From positions 1-58,843 of the forward strand of contig NZ_BAGA01000086.1 of assembly GCF_000308595.1 (NCBI RefSeq): DNA of 58,843 nt, given 5' to 3'. The notes under the pieces are model-generated. The model had not been told where the DNA came from. It did no database searches and was given only the letters and a program-made list of their open reading frames with translations. Numbering within the stretch: the stretch's first letter is position 1; each line of letters opens with the position of its first letter. The position numbers and the translations under genes are program-made. This document shows, piece after piece, positions 36,421 to 46,074 of the stretch. This DNA comes from Nocardia higoensis NBRC 100133. GTDB taxonomy: Bacteria; Actinomycetota; Actinomycetes; Mycobacteriales; Mycobacteriaceae.

Positions 36421-38913
36421 TCACTCCGCGGCGACAGCCGCGATGACATCGAGACGGGCGGCACGGATCGCGGGCGGAACCGCGCCCGCGATACACACCA
36501 GCACCGCGATCACCGTCGACCACAACGCGACCAGGTCGAGTTCGTAGAGCACCTCGATCCCGGTCAGCACGCTCAGCACCCGATCGGCCAGCAGGTGCAC
36601 GACCGCACCACCGATCAGCCCCATGCCACCACCGACAACGGCCACGGCGAGGGCCTCGACAAGAATCAGTCGGCCGATGAACGGCCGACCGGCGCCCATC
36701 GCCCGAAGCACACCGATCTCCCTGCGACGCTGGACGACCGCGAGCAGCAGTGTGTTCATCACCGCGAACGAAGCGAGCAAGGCGACTATCCATTGCAGAC
36801 CGACCGCGAAGATTCCGGCCTGATCGATGTTGAACAAGCTGTAGGCGTAGGCGTCCTCTCCTGTGGAGATTTTCGCCTCGGTCCCCAGTGCGCTCTGTAG
36901 GCCGGCGCGTACGGCGGAACTGTCCGTGCCGGACGCGAGCGTCACCGACAAGTAGCTGGAGCCGGGCCGGTCGAACCACTCCCGCATGGCGTCGAGATCC
37001 ATGGCGATCACACCCGCATCGACCGACAGGTATCCGAATTCGCCGAGCACGACGGACTCGCGTGTGCCGGTCGGCGTACCGACGGTGATCTCCGAGCCGA
37101 CCGAGACACCGAGCCGGTCGGCCAGTAGGCGGGAAACGACCACGCCGCGTCCGGCCAGCACGTCGGCACGTACCTGCGGGGGCAACAAGTCGGCGATATT
37201 GGCGGTACCTTCGGTGAGCCCGGCCACCTGCACCCGATGCTCGCCGAGGGTGACGTACGCCCACTGACCGCCCGCCACCTCCGCGACTCCCTGGCCGGCA
37301 CGTACCCGTTCTTCCCAGGTCCGGGGCAGGATCGTGGTCGGGAATCCCTCCTGACCAGCGACGGTTATCAGCAGGTCGGTGCGGCGCAACGGATCGAAGG
37401 TGCCGCTCGCCGACTGCACCAGATCCCCGAGAGCTCCGTTGACAGCGATGCCGATGGTGACCGCGATCCCGACGGTCATCGCCGTGGCCCAGGTGCGCCG
37501 GGGCGCACGATGGATCGATGCGGCGGCCATCCGTCCCGACGGTCCGGCCCAACGGCCGAACCAGCCCGCGATCGCGACGATCGGCCCCGCCGCGGCCAAC
37601 CCCAGCGCGAGCAATCCGCAGGTGAGCACGGCGACGGCCGAGACAACGAACAGATCGCCGACCCGCGTCGCTATCACGGGCGTGAGCGCCATGCAGACCA
37701 GCGCCACGAGAAATGCCCAGCATCGCAGGCGAACCGGGATCGGCTCGCCGGGAGCGATGGACGCGGTCCTCAGCGCCTCGCTCGGCGCTGTCCGCGCGAC
37801 TTGATGGGCGGCGATCAACGAGGCTGCCACCGAAGTCACGATGCAGATCGCCGCCACGGCCGGATACATCCACGGCGAGAACTCGAACTCCAATCGCGCC
37901 GAGACGATCTGCAGCAGGAAGGCGGGCGTCCGATCGATGGCCCAGTGTGCGAGCAGCAGCCCCAGCGGTATGCCGATCACGGCGGCGGCCACTCCCGTCA
38001 GCGTCGCCTCCACCAGTAGATCCGAGACCACCAGCCGGCGCCGGGCCCCGACTGCCCGCAGCATGGCGATCATGGGGCGGCGTTGCGACACGGCCATCGT
38101 CGTGGCGTTGAACATCAGGAACGCTGCCACGACGAACGACACGGCGGCCACCAGCAGCGTGACGCTGCGGGTGAGGATGAGCGCGTTGCGCACCTGTTCG
38201 GAGTGCAGATCGCCGGAGGTGACGAGCGCTCGGTTGTCGATCGCCGCGGCGATTCGAGTCCGGAGATCGTCGAGGTCGGCGCCGTCGTCGGCGACGACGT
38301 ATACCGCGTCGACCTGACCGGTACGGCCGGAGATCTTTTGCGCCGACAGCAACGGAGCGATGACGAAATGGCCCCCGTTGACGCGGGCGGCGAATTGCGC
38401 GGGCACGACCGCCGCGACGGTCGCTTCGTGATCCTGGAACCGGAAGCGCTGTCCTACCGCCACATTCATCTGGGCGCCGACGACGACGGCGTCACCGGCA
38501 GTCAGCAGCCCCGGGGCCAACCGCAACTGCGACATCAGCGCGGCCTGCAAAGGGGACCTCAACTGCGCCAGCGAGGGATCGACGCCGATGATCGTGACCG
38601 GGTCGGGTTCGGCGACGGTGCGTTGCAACAACGGCACCGCCGCCCGCACACCCGGCACACCGGCGATCTCGTCGCGCAGCCGCATGTCGAAGCCGGTGTC
38701 GGCGAAGCCGAGCACCGCCAGGTCCGAGTCGCCCGCGATACTGCGATCGAGCGCGCGCGCCGAACCGATCAGCGACGAATAGGTGGCGACCACGGCCACC
38801 ACCAATGCCGCGGCCACCCCGAGTACTCCGACGAGCGCTACAGTGCGCCCACCGTGCGCGGTGACATCACGCCAGGTGAGTACCCGCAGACGGCTGATGC
38901 CCCCGCCGATCAT
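36421..38913 (-). CDS. ABC transporter permease, double FtsX (MacB-like)
   Basis: 830 residues. It has an N-terminal transmembrane helix and large extracytoplasmic domain, then a first FtsX core (about 250-400, with RRPMIAMLRAVGARRRLV), a second extracytoplasmic domain and a second FtsX core at the C-terminus (VQRRREIGVLRAMGAGRPFIGRLILVEALAVAVVGGGMG). This is the arrangement of predicted export permeases. With the ATPase just upstream it should export a compound or modify the envelope. It overlaps the ATPase gene by 4 bp. Confidence 0.9.
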   Translation of the reverse strand: MIGGGISRLRVLTWRDVTAHGGRTVALVGVLGVAAALVVAVVATYSSLIGSARALDRSIAGDSDLAVLGFADTGFDMRLRDEIAGVPGVRAAVPLLQRTVAEPDPVTIIGVDPSLAQLRSPLQAALMSQLRLAPGLLTAGDAVVVGAQMNVAVGQRFRFQDHEATVAAVVPAQFAARVNGGHFVIAPLLSAQKISGRTGQVDAVYVVADDGADLDDLRTRIAAAIDNRALVTSGDLHSEQVRNALILTRSVTLLVAAVSFVVAAFLMFNATTMAVSQRRPMIAMLRAVGARRRLVVSDLLVEATLTGVAAAVIGIPLGLLLAHWAIDRTPAFLLQIVSARLEFEFSPWMYPAVAAICIVTSVAASLIAAHQVARTAPSEALRTASIAPGEPIPVRLRCWAFLVALVCMALTPVIATRVGDLFVVSAVAVLTCGLLALGLAAAGPIVAIAGWFGRWAGPSGRMAAASIHRAPRRTWATAMTVGIAVTIGIAVNGALGDLVQSASGTFDPLRRTDLLITVAGQEGFPTTILPRTWEERVRAGQGVAEVAGGQWAYVTLGEHRVQVAGLTEGTANIADLLPPQVRADVLAGRGVVVSRLLADRLGVSVGSEITVGTPTGTRESVVLGEFGYLSVDAGVIAMDLDAMREWFDRPGSSYLSVTLASGTDSSAVRAGLQSALGTEAKISTGEDAYAYSLFNIDQAGIFAVGLQWIVALLASFAVMNTLLLAVVQRRREIGVLRAMGAGRPFIGRLILVEALAVAVVGGGMGLIGGAVVHLLADRVLSVLTGIEVLYELDLVALWSTVIAVLVCIAGAVPPAIRAARLDVIAAVAAE

Positions 38914-39614
38914 CGTGCCTCCGCGGCAGGCGCTCCGGTATCGGAGGTGACCCTGCCGTCCATGAGCGTGATGATCCGGTCGGTACGCGCCGCAGCGGCG
39001 TGGTCGTGAGTGACGAGAACGACCAGTCGGGCCGACTCACCGCTGTGGGCCAGGTCGCCGAGCAGGTCCAGAATCGCCGCACCGGTTCGGCTGTCGAGAT
39101 TTCCGGTCGGCTCGTCGGCGAGGATCAGCGGCGGGTCCATCATGAGGGCGCGGGCGATCGCCACGCGCTGCATCTGTCCGCCGGACAATTCGGCCGGTCG
39201 GTGGGCGGCACGCTCGCCGAGTCCCACCAGCTCGAGCAGCCTGACCGCCTCGGTGCGGGCGCGGCTGATCCGCCTGCCTGCCAGCATCTTCGGTAGCGCG
39301 ACATTCTCCCAGGCCGACAGCGTCGGCATCAGGTTGAAGTCCTGGAAGACGAATCCGACGGTGCGCAAACGGAAGTCGGCCTGCTGGGCATCGGTGCGAT
39401 AGCTGATATCGGCGCCGCCGACCAGCACTTGCCCCGATGTCGGTGAATCGAGTGCGCCCAGAATATGCAGCAAGGTGCTCTTCCCCGCGCCGGACGGGCC
39501 GACGAGCGCGACGAATTCCGAGGCAGGCAATCGCAGGTTCACACCATCGAGGGCACGCACCGTCTGGCCGCCGATCCGGTATTCGCGGACCACATCGATC
39601 AGCTCGACTTCCAC
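38910..39614 (-). CDS. ABC transporter ATP-binding protein (LolD/MacB type)
   Basis: 234 residues from a GTG with AAGGAGG upstream. Motifs: Walker [14 protein letters not shown]-loop [17 protein letters not shown], signature [15 protein letters not shown], Walker [14 protein letters not shown] and H-loop VTHDH. It pairs with the double-FtsX permease downstream as an exporter. Its start overlaps the end of the DUF6875-like gene by 16 bp, so it is inside the biosynthetic operon. Confidence 0.93.
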   Translation of the reverse strand: MEVELIDVVREYRIGGQTVRALDGVNLRLPASEFVALVGPSGAGKSTLLHILGALDSPTSGQVLVGGADISYRTDAQQADFRLRTVGFVFQDFNLMPTLSAWENVALPKMLAGRRISRARTEAVRLLELVGLGERAAHRPAELSGGQMQRVAIARALMMDPPLILADEPTGNLDSRTGAAILDLLGDLAHSGESARLVVLVTHDHAAAARTDRIITLMDGRVTSDTGAPAAEAR

Positions 39615-40270
39615 GACGCCTCCTTCTGGACGAACTCGCGCGCTCGGGGCGGCGGTGGGCTGTATCGCACGCGGGCTTGCTCGTATACCTCGCGCAGAGC
39701 TGCGGTGGTGCGCCGATCACCGTCGAAGCGATGGCCGAACCGTCGCCGGTATTGCGCGAACCAGTCCGGGTCCTCGCGCAGGAACAGGATGTCGTGCAGT
39801 GCCATGTGCCGGACCGCGAAGAGTGGGAGTGGTGCGGTGTTGACCGCGAGGCGACGATTGTGCACCGACGGCTCCGGGCACTCCGGGTGGAACTGCCCCA
39901 CCATGATTCCCGTCGCGACGACGCGAGGTTTGGCCTGCCGGTGGGCCTCGTCGATCAGCCGCCAGTGGGTGCTGGGCAGCCCGGTGACCACCACCACCAA
40001 GGCGCCGAGCTCATCGTGTGAGCGAGCCTGCCAGGCACGGAACCGATCGGAAATCTCGAGAACGAGATCCACCATCCGGCCGAGCTCGTGCGGGCCCTGC
40101 CATCGATGTTCGAGGACCATCAGAGTTCCGGACCTGTGAGCCGCGACGGCGAACGGGCAGATCGGTCCTTCGCGGCCGAGTTCAGGGTGGGGACTGCCGA
40201 TCCGCTCGACAAGCCAGCGCGAGATCCGGGCGGCCACCTCGGGGTCGGGTTCACACAGCCGGTAGCTCAT
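39599..40270 (-). CDS. DUF6875-like protein, possible haem-binding enzyme
   Basis: 223 residues, function unknown. Conserved-looking motifs are GPICPFAVAAHRSGTLMVLEHRW, GQFHPECPEPSVHN, APLPLFAVRHMALHDILFLRED and WFAQYRRRFG. The CPF...G pattern recalls the YqcI/YcgG family, which includes haem-dependent oxygenases such as GntA, but I cannot confirm the relation from sequence alone. No signal peptide. The ATG overlaps the methyltransferase stop by 4 bp. Being fixed inside a tailoring-enzyme operon suggests an oxidative or structural role in the pathway. Confidence 0.75.
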   Translation of the reverse strand: MSYRLCEPDPEVAARISRWLVERIGSPHPELGREGPICPFAVAAHRSGTLMVLEHRWQGPHELGRMVDLVLEISDRFRAWQARSHDELGALVVVVTGLPSTHWRLIDEAHRQAKPRVVATGIMVGQFHPECPEPSVHNRRLAVNTAPLPLFAVRHMALHDILFLREDPDWFAQYRRRFGHRFDGDRRTTAALREVYEQARVRYSPPPPRAREFVQKEASWKSS

Positions 40271-41313
40271 CCGCCGCTCTCCAGTCCGCCCGCCGTCGAC
40301 TCGATGACACAGCTGCCGCCGATGCGGGTGACGCCGGCGACGGTCAGACCGGCGGCGGCATGCAACTTCTCGAAGTCGGCGAGAGTGCGTTCACGGCCGG
40401 AGGTCACTGTCGCCATGTAGAGGTTCATGACCGACGACATCAGCTGCTCCGCTGTATCGGACTCCGGCTCGGGTCCGTCGAAGCCGTGCTCGATCAAAGC
40501 CAGGCGCGCACCCGGCACCAGGACTTCTCGACAGCGGGTGAGGACAGTGGTACAGGCCGCGTCATCCCAGTCGTGGCAGATGTGCCGCATGACCACCAGG
40601 TCATCCGGACCGAGCGTCAGGTCCAGCGGATCGAAGAAGTCCCCGACGACGCATTCGCACCGCGAATCCAGCCCGTGCCCGGCAAAGCGTGTTCGCGCCC
40701 GCTGGACCGCCACCGGGCGATCCAGCAGCACCCCGGTCAGGGTGGGCAGGCGCCGCAGCAGCTGGGCGAGCAGGAATCCGTCGCCGCCGCCGATGTCGAT
40801 GACGCGGGTGCAACCACGCGTGGCCACCAGATCGGCGATACCGTCGAGTTCGAGCTCGAGGCCGCGCGCCTGGGAATCATCGAAGATCGCGCGCAGCCGT
40901 ATGTCGCCGTCGATCTCCTCGAAAAAGGTTCGGCCGTATCGGGAGTCGAAGGCCGGTCGGCCGGTGCGGAGGGTACCTTCGAGCCCGTCCCACGCGCGGC
41001 CGACGCGTTCGCGCACCAGCAGTGCGGTGGGCAGCGCCGAACCGGGCCGGTCGGCACACAGGTAGCGCCCGCGATCGGTGAGTTCGACCTGGTCGCCCTC
41101 GAGACTCACCAATCCGCAGGAAGCCAGCAGGCGCAGCAAGTCCGTGAGCCGAGGCGCGACGAGCCCGCAGCGGACCGCGAGATCATCTACTCGGCATGGC
41201 GACTCGGCGATCTGCTCGGGCAGACCGAGAGCGGCGAATGTGCAGACGGCCTCGGAGATCAATCGGCCGTAGATGAGCAGCCGCACCGCGAGCGCGTCGG
41301 AAGCATCGCGCAC
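40267..41313 (-). CDS. SAM-dependent O-methyltransferase
   Basis: 348 residues from the GTG at 41313, chosen because AGGAGG lies 8-9 nt upstream; an ATG at 41343 overlapping the P450 stop (ATGA) is the alternative. The N-terminal winged-helix dimerisation domain is typical of plant/bacterial O-methyltransferases. The SAM motif is VIDIGGGDGFLLAQLL, with DFFDPL, and the catalytic region is MRHICHDWDD, with H as candidate base. It should methylate a hydroxyl, probably phenolic, on the cluster product (inference). Confidence 0.9.
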   Translation of the reverse strand: MRDASDALAVRLLIYGRLISEAVCTFAALGLPEQIAESPCRVDDLAVRCGLVAPRLTDLLRLLASCGLVSLEGDQVELTDRGRYLCADRPGSALPTALLVRERVGRAWDGLEGTLRTGRPAFDSRYGRTFFEEIDGDIRLRAIFDDSQARGLELELDGIADLVATRGCTRVIDIGGGDGFLLAQLLRRLPTLTGVLLDRPVAVQRARTRFAGHGLDSRCECVVGDFFDPLDLTLGPDDLVVMRHICHDWDDAACTTVLTRCREVLVPGARLALIEHGFDGPEPESDTAEQLMSSVMNLYMATVTSGRERTLADFEKLHAAAGLTVAGVTRIGGSCVIESTAGGLESGG

Positions 41314-41339
41314 AGTCGTGTTCCTCCTGCGAGATTCTG

Positions 41340-42671
41340 TCATGGGATCCGCACCGGCAGACCGCCTTCGAGGACCGGCGCCAAGGCCGATCGCTCGCGC
41401 ATCGACCAGCCGCCGGGCAGCTCGGGCCGGAAGCGTCGCAGGACGGTCGCCAGCAGGTACGGCGCCAGCGCGTAGACGAGCTGGGATGCCAGGCATCGGT
41501 GCGGCCCTGCCCCGAAAGGCAGGTAGACCAACGCGGACCGCCCACCCGTCGACGCCGGATCGTGGAAGCGCGCGGGGTCGAACCGATCGGGCTCCGGCCA
41601 CCAGCGAGGATCACGGTGAATGACCGCGACCGGGAAAACCAGCGGCACTCCCGCCGGAACCAGGTATCCACGGGCCGTGGACGGCTCGGCGGCGATGCGG
41701 ACCAGGGGCGCGCTGCCCTGCAGACGCAGTGACTCCTCGAAACATGCCCTGGCCCAGCGCATCGCGCGCACCGACGCCAGGGTCCGGTCGGTGAAGTCGA
41801 GAACCGCACACTCGTCGTACAACCGCGACAACGCTTCTCGGTCGGCCAGCACCCGGGCGAAGGTGTGTGCCATGGCCGCGGTCATCGCGCCGTACGAGGT
41901 AGACAGCAACAGTACGAGCTCGTTGGTGATGTTCAGGTCATCGGCGCGTGAACCGTCGCGCGAGTGCGCGTTCAGCGTCGCCGACAGCAGGTCGTCGTAG
42001 TCGCCCCGCTCGGTACGACGGCGGCGCACCCGGGCCGAGACGATGCGGTAGAGCCGCAGGAAGGCATCGGGCCGGGTGCGATTCGGACCGCGCAGCAGAT
42101 TCGGGAGGTCACCGGTCAACCGGATGAAGCCGAACACCGATGTCGCCTGCCGCAGACCCTGATCGACCACCGCGACCTGTGCGGGCGGCAGCGGGTCGGT
42201 GAACAACGCCGCCAGCATGCCGGTCAGCAGCAACCGGGCCATCACCTGTTGCAGATCGACGATGTCCTTGTCGCGGGCCGCGTCGATCTCGGCATCCACG
42301 CGCGCGTCGACGGTGTCGGCTATCCGGCCGAACGTCCGGGTGAGGGCGGCGCCGGCGAACAGAGAGGCCATCGAGCTGCGCTTTTCCCGGAAACGCGCGC
42401 CCTCCTGAAAGGCCACACCACCGACGAGGTTGTGCAGGGGCAGCCGGTAGCCGATCTTCTGGAAGCGGCCGGAGGTGTCGTTGAGATACGTCGCGGCGTC
42501 CTCGGGATGGCCGACCAACACGGCGTCGCGCACGGGCAGCCGGACCCGGCAGACATCGCCGTACCGGTGCAGCGTCTCCCGCAGGAACGTGCCGCGGTCG
42601 CGCGAGTACGAAATCAGGGAACCGACCAGGGGCGGACCCGGTGGCCCGGGAATGTGGTCGAGCCTTCTCAT
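41340..42671 (-). CDS. Cytochrome P450 of the biosynthetic operon, atypical I-helix
   Basis: 443 residues. The haem loop FGAGPHRCLASQLVYALAPYL, the K-helix EESLRLQGSAPLVR and a Pro-rich start (IPGPPGPPLVGSL) are intact. The I-helix reads LLSTSYGAMTAAMAHT: the usual acid-Thr pair (A-G-x-D/E-T) is missing, which in other P450s signals unusual oxygen chemistry or non-monooxygenase activity. The long-chain-type N-terminus resembles lipid/terpene P450s. It overlaps UbiA and the methyltransferase by 4 bp each. Confidence 0.9.
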   Translation of the reverse strand: MRRLDHIPGPPGPPLVGSLISYSRDRGTFLRETLHRYGDVCRVRLPVRDAVLVGHPEDAATYLNDTSGRFQKIGYRLPLHNLVGGVAFQEGARFREKRSSMASLFAGAALTRTFGRIADTVDARVDAEIDAARDKDIVDLQQVMARLLLTGMLAALFTDPLPPAQVAVVDQGLRQATSVFGFIRLTGDLPNLLRGPNRTRPDAFLRLYRIVSARVRRRRTERGDYDDLLSATLNAHSRDGSRADDLNITNELVLLLSTSYGAMTAAMAHTFARVLADREALSRLYDECAVLDFTDRTLASVRAMRWARACFEESLRLQGSAPLVRIAAEPSTARGYLVPAGVPLVFPVAVIHRDPRWWPEPDRFDPARFHDPASTGGRSALVYLPFGAGPHRCLASQLVYALAPYLLATVLRRFRPELPGGWSMRERSALAPVLEGGLPVRIP

Positions 42672-43780
42672 GAGATGGAGTCCTCCTCGGTGCGACTGTC
42701 CAGCCGCAGCAGGTCCGCGGCCACGGTCAACGCGGCCCCTAGTGCGACGACCACGAGGCCGGCAGGCGTCGGCTCGACGAGCAGGATCAGCGAGGCGAGG
42801 AATCCGGTGGATATCAGCATGTCCGTGCGCAGGACTTCGTTGCCTTCGCTCATGGACTCGGCCCGGATCAGCCGCACTCCCTGCCAGATGATCAGCGGCA
42901 GCCACAACAGCGCGAACAGGACCCGAACCGGGAAGGCGCCCGCGATGACCGGTAGCGCGATGCCCGCGTACACCGCCACCGTGACGACGGCCGCTCCCCG
43001 CGCCGCGCGGGTTCTCGAGCCCCATACCGTCGCCGAGGTGGCCAGCCGGACATCGGCGTCGCCTGCGAAGTCGGGCACGTTCTTGACCAGGCCCTTGGCG
43101 CAGAACCACACCAGCAGGTACAGGCAGGCGAGAATGAACGCCGGATCGGTGACCCGGGACCACACATCCGGCGCCAACGCCACGATCGCACCGAAGGGAT
43201 AGGCGACGACGGTGGCGAACAACAGGATTCCGAGCACAGGCCGCTCCTTGAGCCGCAGTGGCCGCAGCGAGTACTGGTGCGCACCGACGAGCGCGAGGAC
43301 AATCACGCCGAGGAACAGTGGACCGGCAAAAGCCGCCGTGGCCAAGGTCAGTACACAGAGCGCGGTGGTGTGCCACAGCAGACGCGTCCGGCCGTAGCCG
43401 ATCAGGTGGTAGACCCGCATCGGCATATTCGCGCTGTCCTCGCCGATGTCGGAGTAGATATTGAACAGATTGGCGATCATTCCGATCGCGAAGAAGGCGG
43501 TCGCCCCGAGCGTGGCGTGCAGGCTCTGGCCGATGCCGGCGAACTGCAGACCCAACTGGAAGGCGAAGACCATGGGGACGCAGGTGCGCGGTCGGGAGAA
43601 GGCGAGGAAGATGCGTGCGCGGTCACGTGCGCGCATGCGCGAGCTGCCGTCACCGGAGCGACGGGCAAGCCAGATCCGCTCGGTCAGCGGCAACGCCAGG
43701 AAGTTGTCGAAGGACATCCGCGCCGGGTGCAGTTGATATTCGGTGAGTGCATCGGCGGCAACGGATTCGGGCACACTCAT
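42668..43780 (-). CDS. UbiA-family prenyltransferase
   Basis: 370 residues with about eight or nine transmembrane helices. The first Asp-rich motif reads NIYSDIGED (NxxxDxxxD, with Ile where Asp or Gln is usual). The second is KNVPDFAGDADVRLATS, closely matching the KDxPDxxGD form of homogentisate prenyltransferases. UbiA enzymes attach polyprenyl diphosphates to aromatic acceptors in the membrane. Here it should join the polyprenyl chain from the cluster synthase to an aromatic core. An extended N-terminus of about 45 residues is atypical. Confidence 0.9.
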   Translation of the reverse strand: MSVPESVAADALTEYQLHPARMSFDNFLALPLTERIWLARRSGDGSSRMRARDRARIFLAFSRPRTCVPMVFAFQLGLQFAGIGQSLHATLGATAFFAIGMIANLFNIYSDIGEDSANMPMRVYHLIGYGRTRLLWHTTALCVLTLATAAFAGPLFLGVIVLALVGAHQYSLRPLRLKERPVLGILLFATVVAYPFGAIVALAPDVWSRVTDPAFILACLYLLVWFCAKGLVKNVPDFAGDADVRLATSATVWGSRTRAARGAAVVTVAVYAGIALPVIAGAFPVRVLFALLWLPLIIWQGVRLIRAESMSEGNEVLRTDMLISTGFLASLILLVEPTPAGLVVVALGAALTVAADLLRLDSRTEEDSIS

Positions 43781-44820
43781 CCGGTTGCCCCTTGTTCGGC
43801 GGCGAACGCCTCCAGTACGCCCGACACCGCCGCGACGGATTGCGCGGTGGCCGCGGTGATCCGGATACCGAGGGCCGGGTACTCACAGACCGAGACGCCC
43901 CGGGCGGCGAAGGCGGCCGACAGGGGCGCCGTGCCAACGGTCGGCAACCAGACGAAATTGCCGAAGGAGGCGGGCGCCGGATATCCCGACCGCCGGACCA
44001 CCGTGAGTAACGTGTCGCGCACCGCGCGCACTTCGGCGACTCGCTCGGCGAGTTCCCGTGGATGCCGCAGTGATGCGATGGCGGCGAGGGAGGCCGACGA
44101 CCCGATGTCGTACGCGACCATTTCCGCGCGCGCCGTGCGCAGGAAGTCCGGCTGCCCGACGGCATATCCGACGCGCAGTGCGGCCAGACCGTGCGCCTTG
44201 GAGAACGATCTGGTCAGCACGAGATTGGGGTGGCGCGAGGTCGCCGCCAGGATCGCGGCCGGTTCGTATCCCTCGTCGAAGTCCAGATATGCCTCGTCCA
44301 GGATCACCAGCACCGTCGGCGGCACCATCCGCACGAACGCTTCCAGCTCGGCCGCCCGCACCACTTCCCCGCTGGGGTTGTGCGGCGAGGTCAGAATGAC
44401 GGCGACAGTGTTCCGGTCCGCGCGCACCGCAGCCGCCATCGCGTCCAGCGGCTGCCAGCCGCCCCGGCGCCCCGCGACCGGCCGCGGGTCAGCTCCCGCG
44501 GCACGGACGATCGCGCCGTAGCCGGTGAAGCCTGGCGTCGCGAACGCCACCGTCGCCTCCGGCCGCCGGACCGCGCGCAGCACGGTGATCAGCGCACCCG
44601 TACTGCCGTGCCCGGGCAGGACGCACGTCTCGGCGACACCGAGATCCGCCGCGATCGCCGCACCCAGCTCGCGGGCCAGTGGATCCGGATAGCAGGCGAG
44701 GTGGTCTATCTGCGCTTCTACCGCCGCCCGCACGCCCGGCAGCGGCCGATAGGGAATCTCGTTGCGCGACAGATTGAATCGCATCCCGGCGGCGGTGCGG
44801 GCAAGGGCTACGCCGACCAT
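43777..44820 (-). CDS. PLP-dependent aminotransferase, HisC/aromatic type
   Basis: 347 residues, fold type I, class I/II. It begins FNLSRNEIPYRPLPGVRAAV, then GHGSTGALITVLRAV, SPHNPSGEVV, VLILDEAYLDF, the PLP-Lys motif SFSKAHGLAALRVGY and a C-terminal RITA loop. HisC-like enzymes of this type act on histidinol phosphate or on aromatic amino acids; in this setting transamination of an aromatic amino acid or keto acid precursor is the likely job. It starts one base after the reductase stop codon. Confidence 0.88.
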   Translation of the reverse strand: MVGVALARTAAGMRFNLSRNEIPYRPLPGVRAAVEAQIDHLACYPDPLARELGAAIAADLGVAETCVLPGHGSTGALITVLRAVRRPEATVAFATPGFTGYGAIVRAAGADPRPVAGRRGGWQPLDAMAAAVRADRNTVAVILTSPHNPSGEVVRAAELEAFVRMVPPTVLVILDEAYLDFDEGYEPAAILAATSRHPNLVLTRSFSKAHGLAALRVGYAVGQPDFLRTARAEMVAYDIGSSASLAAIASLRHPRELAERVAEVRAVRDTLLTVVRRSGYPAPASFGNFVWLPTVGTAPLSAAFAARGVSVCEYPALGIRITAATAQSVAAVSGVLEAFAAEQGATG

Positions 44821-44821
44821 G

Positions 44822-46060
44822 TCACCCCGCGATCCGCCGGGCCGGACCAGCGCCGTCCGCGGGCAACTCGACGTCACCGTCCGTGTAGCCCGCAACCGCG
44901 GACGGCCCGTACAGCGCACCCACCGCCAGCCTCCGGAACCACGAATGATCGAACATCCCGAAGGCGAGACCGACCATGAACGGATTCCCCCCGATCCGGT
45001 AGCCGAGGCGGGCGGCCGCGTACTGCGCGCCGTACCGCCTACGCAGAACGCGCTGATAATTCGCCAGATCCCGGGGGCCCTTACCGCCGAGCGCCTCGAC
45101 AGCACACAACGAGGCCTCCATACCGGTCTCCAGCGCTTTGGAGATTCCGCCTCCGCTGGAGGGCTTGATCGCACCGGCCGCATCGCCGGCGAGCAGCAGG
45201 CCCGGTCGCCACGGCGGCCACTGGGTGAAGCCCATCGGAAGTCGCCAGGCCTGGATCGCTTTCGCGCGGCGCAGTTCGTCGAGTTCCGGCAGACGCCACA
45301 TCGGCGGCAGGGTCGCCATGAACTCGCCCAGGACGGCGGCGAGATTGGTCTGACGCCACTGCCGGAAGGTGGTCAGATAGCCGACCCCGACATTGATCCG
45401 GCCGTCGCCGAGCGGGAAGACCCAGCCGTATCCCGGGATCGGACGATCGTTCGGCCGTAACGGCATGTGCACCTCGAAACACGGATCGGCCGGGCGCTGC
45501 GCGGGCATCTCCGCACGTACGGCGACCGCGGTGGTGCCGGTGATCCTGGTGCGCAGGCCGAGTTTCTTCTTGATCGGCGAGTACGCGCCGTCGGCGGCGA
45601 TCACGACATCGGCGCGGATCACCTCGGTGCCCGCACTGCTTCTGACCTCGATTCCGGTGACGAGGTCGGCATCGACCACCGGTGCGAGCGCCTCGCAGCA
45701 CTGCCGGATCTGTGCGCCCGCGCCTGCGGCGTGCTCGAGGAGCATGGCGTCCAGGTCGAGCCTGCGAGCGGTGCGGGCGAAGTCGGGAATCCCCGCCCGG
45801 TGCGGCCACTGCACCTGCCAACTGCTGTTCCCGCGGATCTTGACGTATTCGATGGCGTAGAAGCGTTCGAGTTCGTCGCGCAAGCCCATCCGTTCGAGCA
45901 TGCTCAGGCCACGTGGCGTCAGCCCGTCGCCGCACGGCTTGTCGCGCGGGAACTCGGCCTTGTCCACGCAGATCACCGAGGCGCCCGCGGTCGCCGCTTG
46001 CCAGGCGGCCGCCGCTCCGGCGGGACCGCCGCCGACGACCGCGATGTCGTACTTCTTCAT
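44822..46060 (-). CDS. Geranylgeranyl-reductase/MenJ-family flavoprotein
   Basis: 412 residues. FAD motif VVGGGPAGAAAAWQAA, the family signature FPRDKPCGDGLTPRG, the mid-domain VIAADGAYSPIKKKLGL and the second FAD motif LLAGDAAGAIKPSSGGGISKALETG. The family reduces isoprenoid double bonds: geranylgeranyl chains in plants and archaea, and the beta-isoprene of menaquinone (MenJ) in mycobacteria. It should saturate part of the cluster's polyprenyl tail. It starts 14 bp after the polyprenyl synthase gene. Confidence 0.92.
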   Translation of the reverse strand: MKKYDIAVVGGGPAGAAAAWQAATAGASVICVDKAEFPRDKPCGDGLTPRGLSMLERMGLRDELERFYAIEYVKIRGNSSWQVQWPHRAGIPDFARTARRLDLDAMLLEHAAGAGAQIRQCCEALAPVVDADLVTGIEVRSSAGTEVIRADVVIAADGAYSPIKKKLGLRTRITGTTAVAVRAEMPAQRPADPCFEVHMPLRPNDRPIPGYGWVFPLGDGRINVGVGYLTTFRQWRQTNLAAVLGEFMATLPPMWRLPELDELRRAKAIQAWRLPMGFTQWPPWRPGLLLAGDAAGAIKPSSGGGISKALETGMEASLCAVEALGGKGPRDLANYQRVLRRRYGAQYAAARLGYRIGGNPFMVGLAFGMFDHSWFRRLAVGALYGPSAVAGYTDGDVELPADGAGPARRIAG

Positions 46061-46074
46061 TCGCTCCGCTTTCG

